A stretch of 64,000 bases of DNA, taken from the NCBI GenBank assembly GCA_965232265.1, contig CBDDPH010000002.1:1116001-1180000 (forward strand), in the 5' to 3' direction. This document shows, in pieces, positions 1 to 8,552 of this stretch. How positions within the stretch are numbered: position 1 is the first letter of the stretch; every line of letters starts with the position of its first letter. Source of the stretch: VXRD01 sp965232265. Lineage in GTDB: Bacteria > Latescibacterota > UBA2968. The notes under the pieces are model-generated. The model was given only the letters and a program-made list of their open reading frames with translations. It made no database searches and had not been told where the DNA came from. The translations under genes were made by a program, and so were the position numbers.

Positions 1-829
1 GCCGAAGTGATATATGATAACCGAAAAATCGCTTAACATCAAGGATAAATTTTCGATTGTCGCGGTACAGGAGGGTTTCCGAAAGTGCCTGTTCCGCAAT
101 GTTTTCGAGTTGTACATCGTCATTTTGTAGCAGGGTTGCCGAACGTGAAAGCAGGTCTTCGATTTGGGGATTATATGCTTTCTGCAGGTGGGGTATCAAG
201 TCTGTGCGAATGCGATTGCGTAAAAATTTTGGATCGCTATTTGTCTCATCGCGCAGCACCTGCAAATTGCGGGTGCGTACATAACATTCAATTTCCGATC
301 TGGAAAATGGGAGCAAGGGGCGAATCCAGCATGATTCTGAAATCGGCCGCATACCTCCCAATCCGGTGAGTCCTGCGCCTCGAACAAGGCGCAACAGGAC
401 GGTTTCCGCCTGATCGCTTTTTGTATGGCCAAGCGCGATCTTATTTGCACCGGTTTTCTGTTTTACGGCGTCGAGAAATGCCCGTCGTGCATCTCGCGCT
501 GCTTCTTCGAGAGATTGTTTTTTATTTTTTGCTCGCTGCAGGACATCTTCCTTTTCGATATAGACGGGATAGTTTCGGGCGACTTTTTTGACAAACGCGG
601 CATCGCTTTCGGCATTGGGGCGAAGTTGATGGTTGAGATGCGCGATGTAAAGTGTGAGGTGCCATTTTGATTTGAGGCGGTGGAGCAGATCGAATAAGGT
701 GACGGAGTCGGGACCGCCAGACAGGGCTACGACCACGCCATCACCTATTGTGAGGAGGCGTTCTCGTTGGATATAGGCTTCAACGCGATGTAGAATATCC
801 ATTTCTTGAACGGACATGCCGAGTTCCAT
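1..829 (-). CDS. tilS: tRNA(Ile)-lysidine synthase TilS, 3' part beyond the window
   Basis: TilS ligates lysine to C34 of the CAU anticodon of tRNA-Ile in an ATP-dependent reaction in the cytoplasm, changing codon reading from AUG to AUA. Translating the minus strand from the ATG at 829 gives an open frame to the window edge (276 codons). It contains the PP-loop ATP-binding motif SGGPDS near residue 38, followed by YIAHLNHQLRPNAESD and GHTKSDQAETVLLRLVRGAG, both hallmarks of the family. A second in-frame ATG lies four codons downstream (MSVQEMD) and could be the true start. The C-terminal tRNA-binding domains lie outside the window. No operon partner is visible on its 5' side: the next gene ends at 936 on the same strand, 106 bp upstream. 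Identification is firm from the motifs; the start is not. Confidence 0.93.
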   Translation of the reverse strand, partial: MELGMSVQEMDILHRVEAYIQRERLLTIGDGVVVALSGGPDSVTLFDLLHRLKSKWHLTLYIAHLNHQLRPNAESDAAFVKKVARNYPVYIEKEDVLQRAKNKKQSLEEAARDARRAFLDAVKQKTGANKIALGHTKSDQAETVLLRLVRGAGLTGLGGMRPISESCWIRPLLPFSRSEIECYVRTRNLQVLRDETNSDPKFLRNRIRTDLIPHLQKAYNPQIEDLLSRSATLLQNDDVQLENIAEQALSETLLYRDNRKFILDVKRFFGYHISLR

Positions 830-935
830 TTTGCAAGTGTTTGGACGCGCAAATAGCGTCTGAAGTTTCTCGTATCGCTTATGAGAAATATAAAAAAATC
901 GGCTATGGATTTACAGCCGTTTTATACGCTTGTGA

Positions 936-2450
936 CTAAAAGTAGGTATTGAGGCGCATTTCCACACCTTTAAAGGGGAGTACCAGATAGCAGGTTCCCG
1001 ATGTACAGGCGGTGCCGCCGCGCCGTTCGCCCACAAAGAGGACGGCGTCGTAATGCGTGCCAAACCGCGCATTGAGGTTGAGAGACACGAAGGTGCGGCT
1101 GCCAGTTTCGATATCGAAAGTTTCTGGGCGGTCAACTTCAAAAGGGTCGGTTGTGTGATCTACGACAAGGGCTGCGCCAAAACCGCGCGCGTGTTGTGCG
1201 GAGAGCACGCCATAAGTATTGGAAAAGTACGGGTCGTTTTTAAAATGGACAGCGCGTTGGTATTGGAGGTCGAGGCCGAGGGTATGGCCGCGGTCCGTTG
1301 TGGTTTCAAAAATCGCGCCGCCCGTGCGGTGGCTGTCAATGCTTTCGATGTCGTCTTTGCCCCAGTTGTAAAAGAAGGTGGCAGTCAGGTTATCAAATTT
1401 GTACAGATCAAAAGAGAAGTGTCTTTCTTTAAAAAAAGTCTGTATCGTCGGCGCCAAATCATTGCGTGCGTGACTGATATTGACCGTGAAATTGCCCAAA
1501 CCCAGTTGCGTATAAGTGCCTTCGATCTGATAGCCTATTTCGCTGGCGAGTAGCAGTACATGTGTGTTTTTGTTGAGCAAAAAGGCCGTGTGTTCGCGGA
1601 CGAGCGATGGGGGATCATTGAAGTGGAGGGCCATGTTGTCGTAATTTTTGTATTCCACGCTCAGTCCCAGATGGTTCCCGCCCACATTGCCGGATAAGTA
1701 GAGGGCGGTTCCTTTTTCGTCGCCTTCGCGCTGCGCGTATTCGCCATAGAAGCTGCCGTATAGGCCGGCTTTTTGCAGGATATTAGAGAGGTCGAGATCG
1801 GCAAAACCAGACCAGGCCCAGTTTTTGTCGATAAGGGAATCTCTGGGTGTGATGTGAACGCCTGTGCTGCCAATTTTGAGATTGGAGGAGAGTCTGATGG
1901 CGAGTTCGCCGCCTGTGACCCAATCTCCGCGACGGGAAATACTGCGTGGCGGGGTGCCGGTTTTGGCACCTGGGGGAATATCGCTGAGTGCGGATCGACC
2001 GATGAGTGCTCTGGCTACCACGCGATTGCCAGCCCAGGAGGCTGTCGCGCCTTCGAGATCCTGGGTTGGGGCATAGCGCAGGCGATATAGGGAGCTTTCG
2101 AGTACAACGCCGGGCAGTTCAAACGCGCGAAGTGTGAGGCCGCGTCCGAGAATTGCGTAGTAATTGCCGATTTCCACATTTGCAGCACCCTGGTTCCACC
2201 GCGCGTATTTCTGTGTGATTTGATACGTTTCGCGGTCTGCGCCCCAGGTGTTGTAAATTTCTGCTCGCAAACCGACCTGCAACCCCTTTTGCGTAAAGTC
2301 GAGATTTAGCTGGTTATAGGCGGTGGAGATGGCGGTGGAGTCAGATCCAGGCACTTCACCGCGTTGCATTTCCGTCAATCCCGTGACGGTAATTTGTGCA
2401 GAAATGGGGGCTGTGAAGAGCAGGATGAGGATCAGGCTACTCGCTTTCAT
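936..2450 (-). CDS. Outer-membrane beta-barrel-like protein (DUF6029-like)
   Basis: A 504-residue exported protein. Residues 1-18 form a signal peptide (MKASSLILILLFTAPISA). The rest is a run of alternating polar/aromatic strands (for example GLYGSFYGEYAQREG and LYLSGNVGGNHLGLSVEYKN) ending in LNTYF, the aromatic C-terminus usual for outer-membrane barrels. The region around residues 60-125 (YNTWGADRETYQITQKYARW, GRGLTLRAFELPG) resembles the DUF6029 family, which is found mostly in FCB-group bacteria and has no known function. The gene overlaps the end of the TlpA-like gene by 14 bp, so the two are surely cotranscribed. The pairing suggests the redoxin serves this protein or its maturation, but that is inference. 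No cysteine pair was noticed in the barrel. Confidence 0.7.
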   Translation of the reverse strand: MKASSLILILLFTAPISAQITVTGLTEMQRGEVPGSDSTAISTAYNQLNLDFTQKGLQVGLRAEIYNTWGADRETYQITQKYARWNQGAANVEIGNYYAILGRGLTLRAFELPGVVLESSLYRLRYAPTQDLEGATASWAGNRVVARALIGRSALSDIPPGAKTGTPPRSISRRGDWVTGGELAIRLSSNLKIGSTGVHITPRDSLIDKNWAWSGFADLDLSNILQKAGLYGSFYGEYAQREGDEKGTALYLSGNVGGNHLGLSVEYKNYDNMALHFNDPPSLVREHTAFLLNKNTHVLLLASEIGYQIEGTYTQLGLGNFTVNISHARNDLAPTIQTFFKERHFSFDLYKFDNLTATFFYNWGKDDIESIDSHRTGGAIFETTTDRGHTLGLDLQYQRAVHFKNDPYFSNTYGVLSAQHARGFGAALVVDHTTDPFEVDRPETFDIETGSRTFVSLNLNARFGTHYDAVLFVGERRGGTACTSGTCYLVLPFKGVEMRLNTYF

Positions 2451-2973
2451 CTGGGGTTTCCTTTTCTTCTGAGGTTTTCTTTTTCTCCGATGCTTCCTCT
2501 TCGGGTAATAGGATTTCTAAAGCGTCTATGATGGCCTTCCCGTCGGATAAACCGGCCTCTCGCAATACAATTTCCCTGTCTGGCGCAATGAGAATTGTGG
2601 TGGGCAGGGCGCGCACTTGCATGCGTTGCATAACCGACCCATCGGCGTCAATGGCGATTGGGAACGTGATGTTGCGCCCTCGCAAAAATGGGCGAATGCG
2701 ATTTTGACCACGGGGCCCATCTTCGTTCACACCGAGAACGGTGAGTCCTCTGTCGGCGTATTTGGCGTGGATTTCTTCGAGTTTGGGCATTGCCTTGATG
2801 CAGGGTTTGCACCAGGTGGCCCAGAAGTCGAGCAAAACAGGACCCTTTTCGAGAAGGGCAGTTAGTTGTACCCGCTCGCCATTGAGGCCCGGCAGGTTGA
2901 AATCGGGGGCTTCTGTTGCACGGACAGATGATGCGACGAGGAGGCAGAGCCATAATGCGAGAATTTTTTTCAT
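2437..2973 (-). CDS. TlpA/ResA-like periplasmic thiol-disulfide oxidoreductase
   Basis: A thioredoxin-fold protein of 178 residues. The chosen start at 2973 is preceded by AGAGG and opens with a signal peptide (MKKILALWLCLLVASSVRA). A longer reading to 3111 would translate dispersed repeat DNA and is rejected. The AhpC/TSA-like redoxin domain follows: APDFNLPGLNGERVQLTALL, then the active site FWATWCKPCIKAMP with the redox pair C-K-P-C, and the cis-Pro region VRALPTTILIAP. In this family the enzyme reduces periplasmic disulfides, for example in cytochrome c maturation; the partner here is unknown. The C-terminal 25 residues are a highly charged Glu/Lys tail. It is the first gene of a two-gene unit with the barrel protein that it overlaps. 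Confidence 0.85.
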   Translation of the reverse strand: MKKILALWLCLLVASSVRATEAPDFNLPGLNGERVQLTALLEKGPVLLDFWATWCKPCIKAMPKLEEIHAKYADRGLTVLGVNEDGPRGQNRIRPFLRGRNITFPIAIDADGSVMQRMQVRALPTTILIAPDREIVLREAGLSDGKAIIDALEILLPEEEASEKKKTSEEKETPDESE

Positions 2974-2993
2974 GAGAGACCTCTTGTGAAGTG

Positions 2994-3079
2994 TGATCCG
3001 CAAAAAAAGCGCGAATGAGCGGGGTACAACTGGTCGCCTCTCAGACCAGTTCATTTGAGCGTTTTTCGCAGATGAAAAA
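2994..3079. repeat. Repeat E copy with a repeat A palindrome nested inside
   Basis: The flanks, from TGATCCGCAAAAAAAG at 2994 and from TTGAGCGTTTTTCGCAGATG at 3054, match the uninterrupted element at 28768-28816. Between them, about 3016-3053, lies a palindromic repeat A unit with the arms ACAACTGGTC and GACCAGTTCA. This and the next entry fill most of the 490-bp gap between the redoxin gene and the symporter gene. No further gene is seen in that gap. Confidence 0.7.
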
Positions 3080-3116
3080 GGGGTGAAGTGAAATGTAAGA
3101 TTGAAATCCACGGAAT

Positions 3117-3218
3117 GATGTACAACTGCGACGCCTCATCAGCAGTTCACGGATCGTAGGGGCGAAAAATTTTTCGCCCACCACCAATTCCCTGTAGGGG
3201 CGAGGCATGTCTCGCCCT
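3117..3218. repeat. Degenerate repeat A followed by two repeat B hairpins
   Basis: A decayed A copy (TACAACTGCGACGCC ... CAGTTCA, 3120-3150) is followed by two B units. The first, 3156-3180, has arms GGGCGAAAAAT/ATTTTTCGCCC. The second, 3194-3218, has arms GGGCGAG and CTCGCCC. Units of the same sequence recur at 22479, 37702, 37766 and 55056. From 3219 to 3463 only AT-rich sequence without a clear promoter is seen before the next gene. Confidence 0.65.
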
Positions 3219-3463
3219 TGTTCAAGATACAAGAAGAAGCCGATCTGTCGATATTATACGTAGGAGCGGTGCCGGTGTTCCCGCCTGTTGTTATAAGGGC
3301 AACCAAAATAAAATATGCCGAATTTTGCGTTTGAAGTGAAGAATTATTTTCAGATACTGATGCAAAAATAGGGACGATTAAAAAACAATGGTGTAAAGGT
3401 GGGGTATAGGGTTATTTTATTTTACCCATCAGACCAGAGAATCCTGCAAAACCCTAGGAGAGA

Positions 3464-4702
3464 ATGAACATGCGCTCGCTCCATGTACAAATCCTCATCG
3501 CGTTGCTTCTCGGCGCAATAAGTGGCGTGCTGTTAGGTGAATCCGTTCTCCACTTTGCCTTTTTAGGGACCCTTTTTCTTAAGGGTCTTAAAATGATCAT
3601 CGTCCCCTTGATCGTCACCTCCATTGTTTCCGGGGTGATCGGTATAGGCCAGGTTGGTCATTTTGGACGCTTGAGTGCTCAGACCTTTATCTACTACCTG
3701 AGTACCAGCCTGTTGTCCATTATCACCGGCCTGATATTGGTCAATGCCATAAGTCCAGGCAAGGGGGCGCAGTTGCATTTGCAAGCTCCTCCTGAACAAC
3801 TTGCCGATTCCATAGCTCAATTCGGCGATGGCCCCAAAGCTGCCCTTGAGCGGTTGCTGTTGGATATGGTGCCGGATAATGTATTCATGGCCATGGCTGA
3901 GGGACAGATCTTGCCCGTGATCGTCTTTTGCTTTCTTCTCGGATTTGCGATCATCCGCTTGCCCGATTCACACCAGAATCGCCTGCGTGGGTTTTTTCAA
4001 TCGGCTTTTGAAGCCATGATGCAAATAACCCATTTTATTATTCGCCTAGCACCCATCGGTATTTTTGCTCTGGTCGCCAAAGTTGTTGGCACGACCGGCC
4101 TGTCGGTTTTCGTCGATTTGGGGCTTTACGCCCTTACTGTCTTTGCTGGCCTGGTCGTCCACGCGGCGATTATTCTGCCGCTCATGCTCTATTTTTTCGG
4201 TGGCATATCGCCTCTATCCCTTCTTCGCGCCATGAGTCCGGCTCTTCTCACCGCCTTTTCTACCAGTTCCTCTTCGGCGACTTTGCCCATTACCATTGAA
4301 TCGCTGGAACAACGCGCTGGCGTTTCCAACCGCACCACCAGTTTTGTCGCGCCGCTGGGTGCCACCATTAATATGGATGGTACAGCCCTGTTCGAATGTG
4401 TTGCCGCCCTGTTTATTGCTCAAGCTTATGGGATTGATCTGGGCTTTACCCAGCAATTCCTGGTCGTTCTTACTGCTTTGTTGGCCTCTATCGGCGCGGC
4501 TGGCATTCCTATGACGGGCCTGGTGATGCTTTCTATTGTTCTATCCTCTGTGGGGCTGCCTCTGGAGGGGATCGGCCTGATTATAGCTGTGGATCGCATT
4601 CTGGACATGTTTCGCACCACTGTCAATGTCTGGAGCGATTCGTGTGGCACTGCCCTGATCGCCCGCCGCCAGGGCGAAGAATTAGATATTACTAAACACT
4701 GA
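3464..4702 (+). CDS. Dicarboxylate/amino acid:cation symporter (DAACS, GltP-like)
   Basis: An inner-membrane sodium- or proton-coupled carrier of 412 residues, full length for the family, with about eight membrane segments and two re-entrant hairpins. The serine-rich tip of hairpin 1 (FSTSSSSATLPIT), the NMDGT motif of the unwound helix 7 (INMDGTALFE) and the helix 8 signature DRILDMFRTTVNVWSD are all intact. In the archaeal homologue GltPh the Asp, Arg and Asn of this last motif bind the amino group and side-chain carboxylate of aspartate, so aspartate, glutamate or C4-dicarboxylates are the likely cargo. CTAGGAGAG before 3464 is a good ribosome-binding site. The oxidoreductase 23 bp downstream may be cotranscribed. 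Confidence 0.9.
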   Translation: MNMRSLHVQILIALLLGAISGVLLGESVLHFAFLGTLFLKGLKMIIVPLIVTSIVSGVIGIGQVGHFGRLSAQTFIYYLSTSLLSIITGLILVNAISPGKGAQLHLQAPPEQLADSIAQFGDGPKAALERLLLDMVPDNVFMAMAEGQILPVIVFCFLLGFAIIRLPDSHQNRLRGFFQSAFEAMMQITHFIIRLAPIGIFALVAKVVGTTGLSVFVDLGLYALTVFAGLVVHAAIILPLMLYFFGGISPLSLLRAMSPALLTAFSTSSSSATLPITIESLEQRAGVSNRTTSFVAPLGATINMDGTALFECVAALFIAQAYGIDLGFTQQFLVVLTALLASIGAAGIPMTGLVMLSIVLSSVGLPLEGIGLIIAVDRILDMFRTTVNVWSDSCGTALIARRQGEELDITKH

Positions 4703-4725
4703 CATTTACTTATTGGAGGTTTGCT

Positions 4726-5781
4726 ATGGTTTCGATAGGTATTATTGGATTGGGATTTATGGGTATGACGCATTACAGGGGGATTCGGAGTGTGCGTGGA
4801 GGTAAGGTGGCTGCAATATGCACGCGCAGTCCCAAAAAGCGGGCGGGAGATTGGCGAGGGTTGGGCGGCAATTTTGGCGCGCCGGGCGGGATGGAAGATC
4901 TTTCGGGTATTCGCACATATCAGAAGATCGATGATTTGCTATCAGACGATTCCATTGATCTGGTCGATATTTGTTTGCCGACGTCGCAACACTGCGAGGT
5001 TGCGATTGCAGCGATGCGTGCGGGCAAGCATGTGCTGGTCGAAAAACCCATTGCGCTGAGTCTGGAGGACGCCGACCGCATGGTGCGGGTTTCCGAACAG
5101 ACGGGAAGGTTGATGATGGTGGCACAGGTTTTGCCCTTTTTCCCGGAGTTTGCCTATCTCAAGCAGGTGGTCGATGGCGGGGAATACGGCAATGTGCTCG
5201 GCGCGCATTTTAAGCGCGTTATTTCGCAGCCCAACTGGACGTCGGCTTTTGCCAATATGGAAAAGAGCGGGGGACCGGGCGTGGATTTGCATATTCACGA
5301 TACGCATTATATCCTGGTGCTGCTCGGTCGGCCAGATCGGGTGGTATCTTCGGGCAGGCTGGTGCGAGATCGGTATGTGGAATATATTTCGACGAGTTAT
5401 CAATACGACAGCCAGCCGGATTTGTGCGTGACGTGTGCTTCGGGTGCTATTTCTCAGCAGGGCAGGGCGTTTACGCACGGGTTTGAGGTTTATATGGAGC
5501 GTGCTACGGTGCTTTTCGAGTTTTCGACTCTGGGCGGCGAGCCGGTTGTGACCATGCCCGTGACCTTGTTGACGGATGATGGCGAGGTGCGAGTACCGGA
5601 TTTGGGCGATGCCGATCCCGTGGTGGCATTTACCAACGAGATTCAAGCAGCAGTAGATGCCGTAGAAAGCGGCGAGGTTGCCAGAGAAATTTCTGGTGAA
5701 AGCGCTGCAGATGCGTTGCGTCTGTGTTTTGTGGAGGTTGAATCGGTAAGACGCAGGCAGGCGGTGGCGGTGTCAAGATAG
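4726..5781 (+). CDS. Gfo/Idh/MocA family oxidoreductase
   Basis: A 351-residue NAD(P)-dependent sugar or cyclitol dehydrogenase-type protein, presumably cytoplasmic. It starts after TTGGAGG and opens directly with the Rossmann motif GIIGLGFMGMTHYRGI. The family lysine follows in HVLVEKPIALSLEDA, and the C-terminal alpha/beta dimerisation domain contains GGPGVDLHIHDTHYILVLLG, where the His residues occupy the usual catalytic position (DxxxH-like). The substrate cannot be read from sequence. It follows the symporter by 23 bp, which is consistent with handling an imported compound, but the carrier type (acidic substrates) does not obviously match a sugar dehydrogenase. Confidence 0.9.
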   Translation: MVSIGIIGLGFMGMTHYRGIRSVRGGKVAAICTRSPKKRAGDWRGLGGNFGAPGGMEDLSGIRTYQKIDDLLSDDSIDLVDICLPTSQHCEVAIAAMRAGKHVLVEKPIALSLEDADRMVRVSEQTGRLMMVAQVLPFFPEFAYLKQVVDGGEYGNVLGAHFKRVISQPNWTSAFANMEKSGGPGVDLHIHDTHYILVLLGRPDRVVSSGRLVRDRYVEYISTSYQYDSQPDLCVTCASGAISQQGRAFTHGFEVYMERATVLFEFSTLGGEPVVTMPVTLLTDDGEVRVPDLGDADPVVAFTNEIQAAVDAVESGEVAREISGESAADALRLCFVEVESVRRRQAVAVSR

Positions 5782-5810
5782 GGGGGTAATACATGGGCTA
5801 CAAAAAATAG

Positions 5811-5837
5811 GGGCGAACTGTGTGTTCGCCCCTGTGC
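5811..5837. terminator. Bidirectional hairpin between convergent genes
   Basis: AGGGGCGAAC, loop TGTGT, GTTCGCCCCT forms a perfect 10-bp stem between two convergent genes. No long T run follows on either side. The stem sequence is that of repeat B, so a mobile hairpin may have been co-opted as the terminator. Confidence 0.55.
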
Positions 5838-5851
5838 TGATTCCGCCGCTT

Positions 5852-7345
5852 TTAACGCATTCTCACCTCAGCAACAGGTGTCCCCGTTGCCCCATCGAGC
5901 ATGAGACTGCTCGCTCTGGCAAGGGTGGCGGATATGTTTTCGAGGCTTTGTCCGTCGAGGGATTGACCGCCAATGATTTTGGGACTGACGATGAGTGCCT
6001 GACCAGCAGGTTGATCGAATAGGGCGAAGGTCACGCCGCTGCCATAGCGCGCCATAGCACTTATTGTGTCGTGAAATTGGGAGATGGTCTGGGTAGAAAC
6101 ATCGCCGGCTTTCATTTCGATAAAGACAATATCGGGAAGTGCGGCCTGCATGGCTTTTTGCGTGACCTCGGTGATGAATGCGCTGCCGAGCTTGCGGCTT
6201 TCTTCGCTGTCCATCAAGACGCCGGATACCAGCCGACCAAACGCCTCATCTTTAATGATCTTTTTTAGTTTGAGTGCTTCCGGAGTCAGCTTGGGTTTCA
6301 CCATGCGGTCGATATACCGCTGCGATTTGCCCTGTTTAATAGCTGTGCCGAGTTGTTCTTCTATGGTGCCTGCGATTTTTTCCAAGCTGGGTGCGTTGAC
6401 GGCAGAAGGGCTGTATCTGGTGCCATAGCCTTTGGTTTTGCTAACTGTGGGTGGGATTTCTTTTTCCCCAGATTGATAGAAAGCCAGTGTGCGCGTATGG
6501 GTTTTGTCCTCGATGGCTTTGTTGTGGTGTTCAAATAGCGAGGGGATTTTGAGATTTTTGCCTTTGATTGCATTGGGCGAAGCCGTTTGAACCGTGGTCA
6601 TCCAATCGCGCGAATTTTTGCCGTAGTCGATATTGTTAAATAATGCCCCTCTGTACGTCAGATACGCGGGGATATTCGATCCCGATCCCGATCCGGTGAT
6701 GGCAACGATGACCAGTCCTTTGGGCAAGCCCTGGTCTGACAGGACAAAAGACTGAAAAGCATTCTCGACCATGGCGTATTGGGCAGGTGTAAAATCGGTG
6801 ATATTTAGACTGGGACCTCCGCGACCTCCACCACCTCGTGCTCTTTGTTGCCCTTGGCGTCCCTGTCCACCACCGCGCGCTCCTTGCCCCTGGCGCTCTT
6901 GTCCACCACCTCGTGCTCCCTGCCCTCGTCGGCCGCCTTGTCCGCCGCCCTGAAGTGCCTGAAATTCGCGTAAGATATCGCCGAATATTGCATTAAATTC
7001 TCTGCGGTCAGTGTTGGGGAGTTTGCGAAAAAAGATTTCGAGTTGTCGGTGGCGAACGGGAAACAGATCATCCCATTTTTTAGCCTGATCGAGTATGTAC
7101 ATCCGTATGGGTGCCGGTATTTGGCCGATAATTTGCGCGTTGGCTTCGAGGAGTTTTTGGGCATCCCAGGGGAAATCGTTGAATTGTCCGCGTTGCTGGG
7201 GACGCAAATCCCCGCCACCACCGCCACCACCGCCGCGTCCGCCACCACCACGCCCACCACCGCGCTGTGCGTAAATATCTGACAGGTCCATGGCACATAA
7301 TGCTGTGCCCATCAGTAAGATCGATAGCCATCTTGGAAATCGCAT
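5852..7345 (-). CDS. Exported Gly/Arg-rich protein of unknown function
   Basis: A 497-residue protein not recognised from any family. The start at 7345 follows a strong GGGAGG site. Residues 1-26 are a signal peptide (MRFPRWLSILLMGTALCAM...). Two low-complexity tracts follow: GGGRGGGGRGGGGGGGGD just after the signal, and a degenerate tandem of GARGGGQ and RQGQ units around residues 145-190. The C-terminal 300 residues look globular, with FTPAQYAMVENAFQSFVLSD and GLVIVAITGSGSGSN, and have no visible catalytic motif. The protein lies 44 bp downstream of the hydrolase gene on the same strand and is probably cotranscribed. The basic, flexible tracts could bind nucleic acid or acidic polymer, which is a guess. 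Confidence 0.6.
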   Translation of the reverse strand: MRFPRWLSILLMGTALCAMDLSDIYAQRGGGRGGGGRGGGGGGGGDLRPQQRGQFNDFPWDAQKLLEANAQIIGQIPAPIRMYILDQAKKWDDLFPVRHRQLEIFFRKLPNTDRREFNAIFGDILREFQALQGGGQGGRRGQGARGGGQERQGQGARGGGQGRQGQQRARGGGGRGGPSLNITDFTPAQYAMVENAFQSFVLSDQGLPKGLVIVAITGSGSGSNIPAYLTYRGALFNNIDYGKNSRDWMTTVQTASPNAIKGKNLKIPSLFEHHNKAIEDKTHTRTLAFYQSGEKEIPPTVSKTKGYGTRYSPSAVNAPSLEKIAGTIEEQLGTAIKQGKSQRYIDRMVKPKLTPEALKLKKIIKDEAFGRLVSGVLMDSEESRKLGSAFITEVTQKAMQAALPDIVFIEMKAGDVSTQTISQFHDTISAMARYGSGVTFALFDQPAGQALIVSPKIIGGQSLDGQSLENISATLARASSLMLDGATGTPVAEVRMR

Positions 7346-7389
7346 GACTGCCTCCCGTGTGAAGAGATGATGCGTATTCATACATCGTT

Positions 7390-8169
7390 TCAAAGATTTT
7401 TGTCCAGCCAGTCCAGGACGGTTGTCCACGCGTTGTCCTGGGCGAGCAAATCGAGCCCATGTCCCGTCCCCTGGAAGCCGACTACGGCAGTAACCCCTCG
7501 GGTCAATTCAGACATGGTTTGGGACGAGGTGTAGGCATATCCATCGCCAAAAGCTGCGAGATAGAGGATGTTGCGCGGTGCAAAACCAGAAATATTGGTG
7601 CCGATGAGAAATTCCTGAGTCTGGTTTACGCGAAATTCGGGCGAAACGGATACGGTTGCTTTGATATCGGGAAACAGACCCGCGCTCACAAAGGCGATGT
7701 TGGCACCGATGTCTGTACCGATGACGCCGATGCGGTTGGGGTCGGCTTCTGTGCGGGTTTTGAGAAAAGCAATTGCAGCCACGACATCGAGTGGCATCTG
7801 GTTGTAGTCGTCAATGGAAAAGTTCTGGATTGTGACGGGTTGCCCATTGCGAAAAATGCTGTTGCCATGTCCGCGCAGGTCAAAGGCGAGTGCTATATAG
7901 CCTCGCTGGGCAACGAGTTCGGGAACAAAATCTGCCCACTGAACGTGGTTTTCATTAAATTGGTGGAGCAGAATGACCGCGGGGCGAGGGGCGGGGTGAT
8001 TGGGCGAAGAAAAGAGTGTGCCAAATAACAGAAAGCCGTCTGGCGTTTGAAATTGCACGGGTTCCAGACGGGCGTGTTGAGCGGTGAGTTCGGATTCAGT
8101 AGGCGTCGGCATAGTGGTGCTGCCGCCGCATCCGATTAAAAATATTGCGATCCACAGGCATTGGCGCAT
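7390..8169 (-). CDS. Lipoprotein alpha/beta hydrolase with Asp at the nucleophile position
   Basis: A 259-residue alpha/beta-hydrolase of the dienelactone-hydrolase/peptidase type. It opens with a lipoprotein signal peptide whose lipobox LIGC places the lipidated Cys at residue 14, so it is membrane-anchored and extracytoplasmic. The oxyanion-side HQFNENH and the core LAFDLRGHGNS fit the fold, and GTGHGLDLL supplies the catalytic His. The nucleophile elbow reads GVIGTDIGANIAF, with Asp153 where the family normally has Ser. Asp nucleophiles exist in haloalkane dehalogenases and epoxide hydrolases, but those are different branches. The change may therefore mean altered chemistry or loss of activity. 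AAAGGAT precedes the ATG. The Gly-rich protein follows in the same direction. Confidence 0.8.
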   Translation of the reverse strand: MRQCLWIAIFLIGCGGSTTMPTPTESELTAQHARLEPVQFQTPDGFLLFGTLFSSPNHPAPRPAVILLHQFNENHVQWADFVPELVAQRGYIALAFDLRGHGNSIFRNGQPVTIQNFSIDDYNQMPLDVVAAIAFLKTRTEADPNRIGVIGTDIGANIAFVSAGLFPDIKATVSVSPEFRVNQTQEFLIGTNISGFAPRNILYLAAFGDGYAYTSSQTMSELTRGVTAVVGFQGTGHGLDLLAQDNAWTTVLDWLDKNL

Positions 8170-8299
8170 GATATTATCCTTTGAGCTGTTTTATTTTTGA
8201 CTATTGTAGATAAATGTTTGTTCCTCAGAATAAGGGGAACATAAGGTAATTGAACTATAATAGCAAGCGAGCAAGCATACCTTATTTCAAGGAGGAGAG

Positions 8300-8470
8300 A
8301 TGCCAGAATTTACGCGTTATGATTTGATTTTGATGGCGATTACCGGCGGGCTTTTTATCGTGGGATTGTGGTGTACGATTTTTGCCTTTCTCTATGGATT
8401 TATGAAGCGATTAGATCAGATTATTTTGCTGTTGAAGCAGGCGAATCAAGATACTGATACGGCTTCTTGA
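8300..8470 (+). CDS. 56-residue single-pass membrane protein
   Basis: A small open frame with an almost ideal ribosome-binding site, AAGGAGGAGAG immediately before the ATG. The product has a short N-terminus (MPEFTRYDL), one hydrophobic segment at about residues 9-35 (ILMAITGGLFIVGLWCTIFA), and an amphipathic basic-to-acidic tail (MKRLDQIILLLKQANQDTDTAS) of the kind that can self-associate. A perfect TATAAT lies at 8256-8261, about 40 bp upstream, without a good -35 box. It stands alone, divergent from the hydrolase gene and 82 bp before hicB. Function unknown; the start signals make it a credible gene. Confidence 0.6.
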   Translation: MPEFTRYDLILMAITGGLFIVGLWCTIFAFLYGFMKRLDQIILLLKQANQDTDTAS

Positions 8471-8552
8471 GAATGTTTGCCTATTTTACCATGGGCATTT
8501 ATATTGGGCAACGATTCCTGTTTTAACCATATCCATATATCGAGAGCGTTCT

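Noticed and set aside
57..670. Several plus-strand open frames of 75-94 codons
   Set aside because: They lie opposite tilS, have no ribosome-binding site and no protein-like composition.
6805..7296. Minus-strand frame with VVVADAAVVAVVAG and similar runs
   Set aside because: It is the shifted frame of the Gly/Arg codon tracts of the exported protein gene and has no independent start signal.
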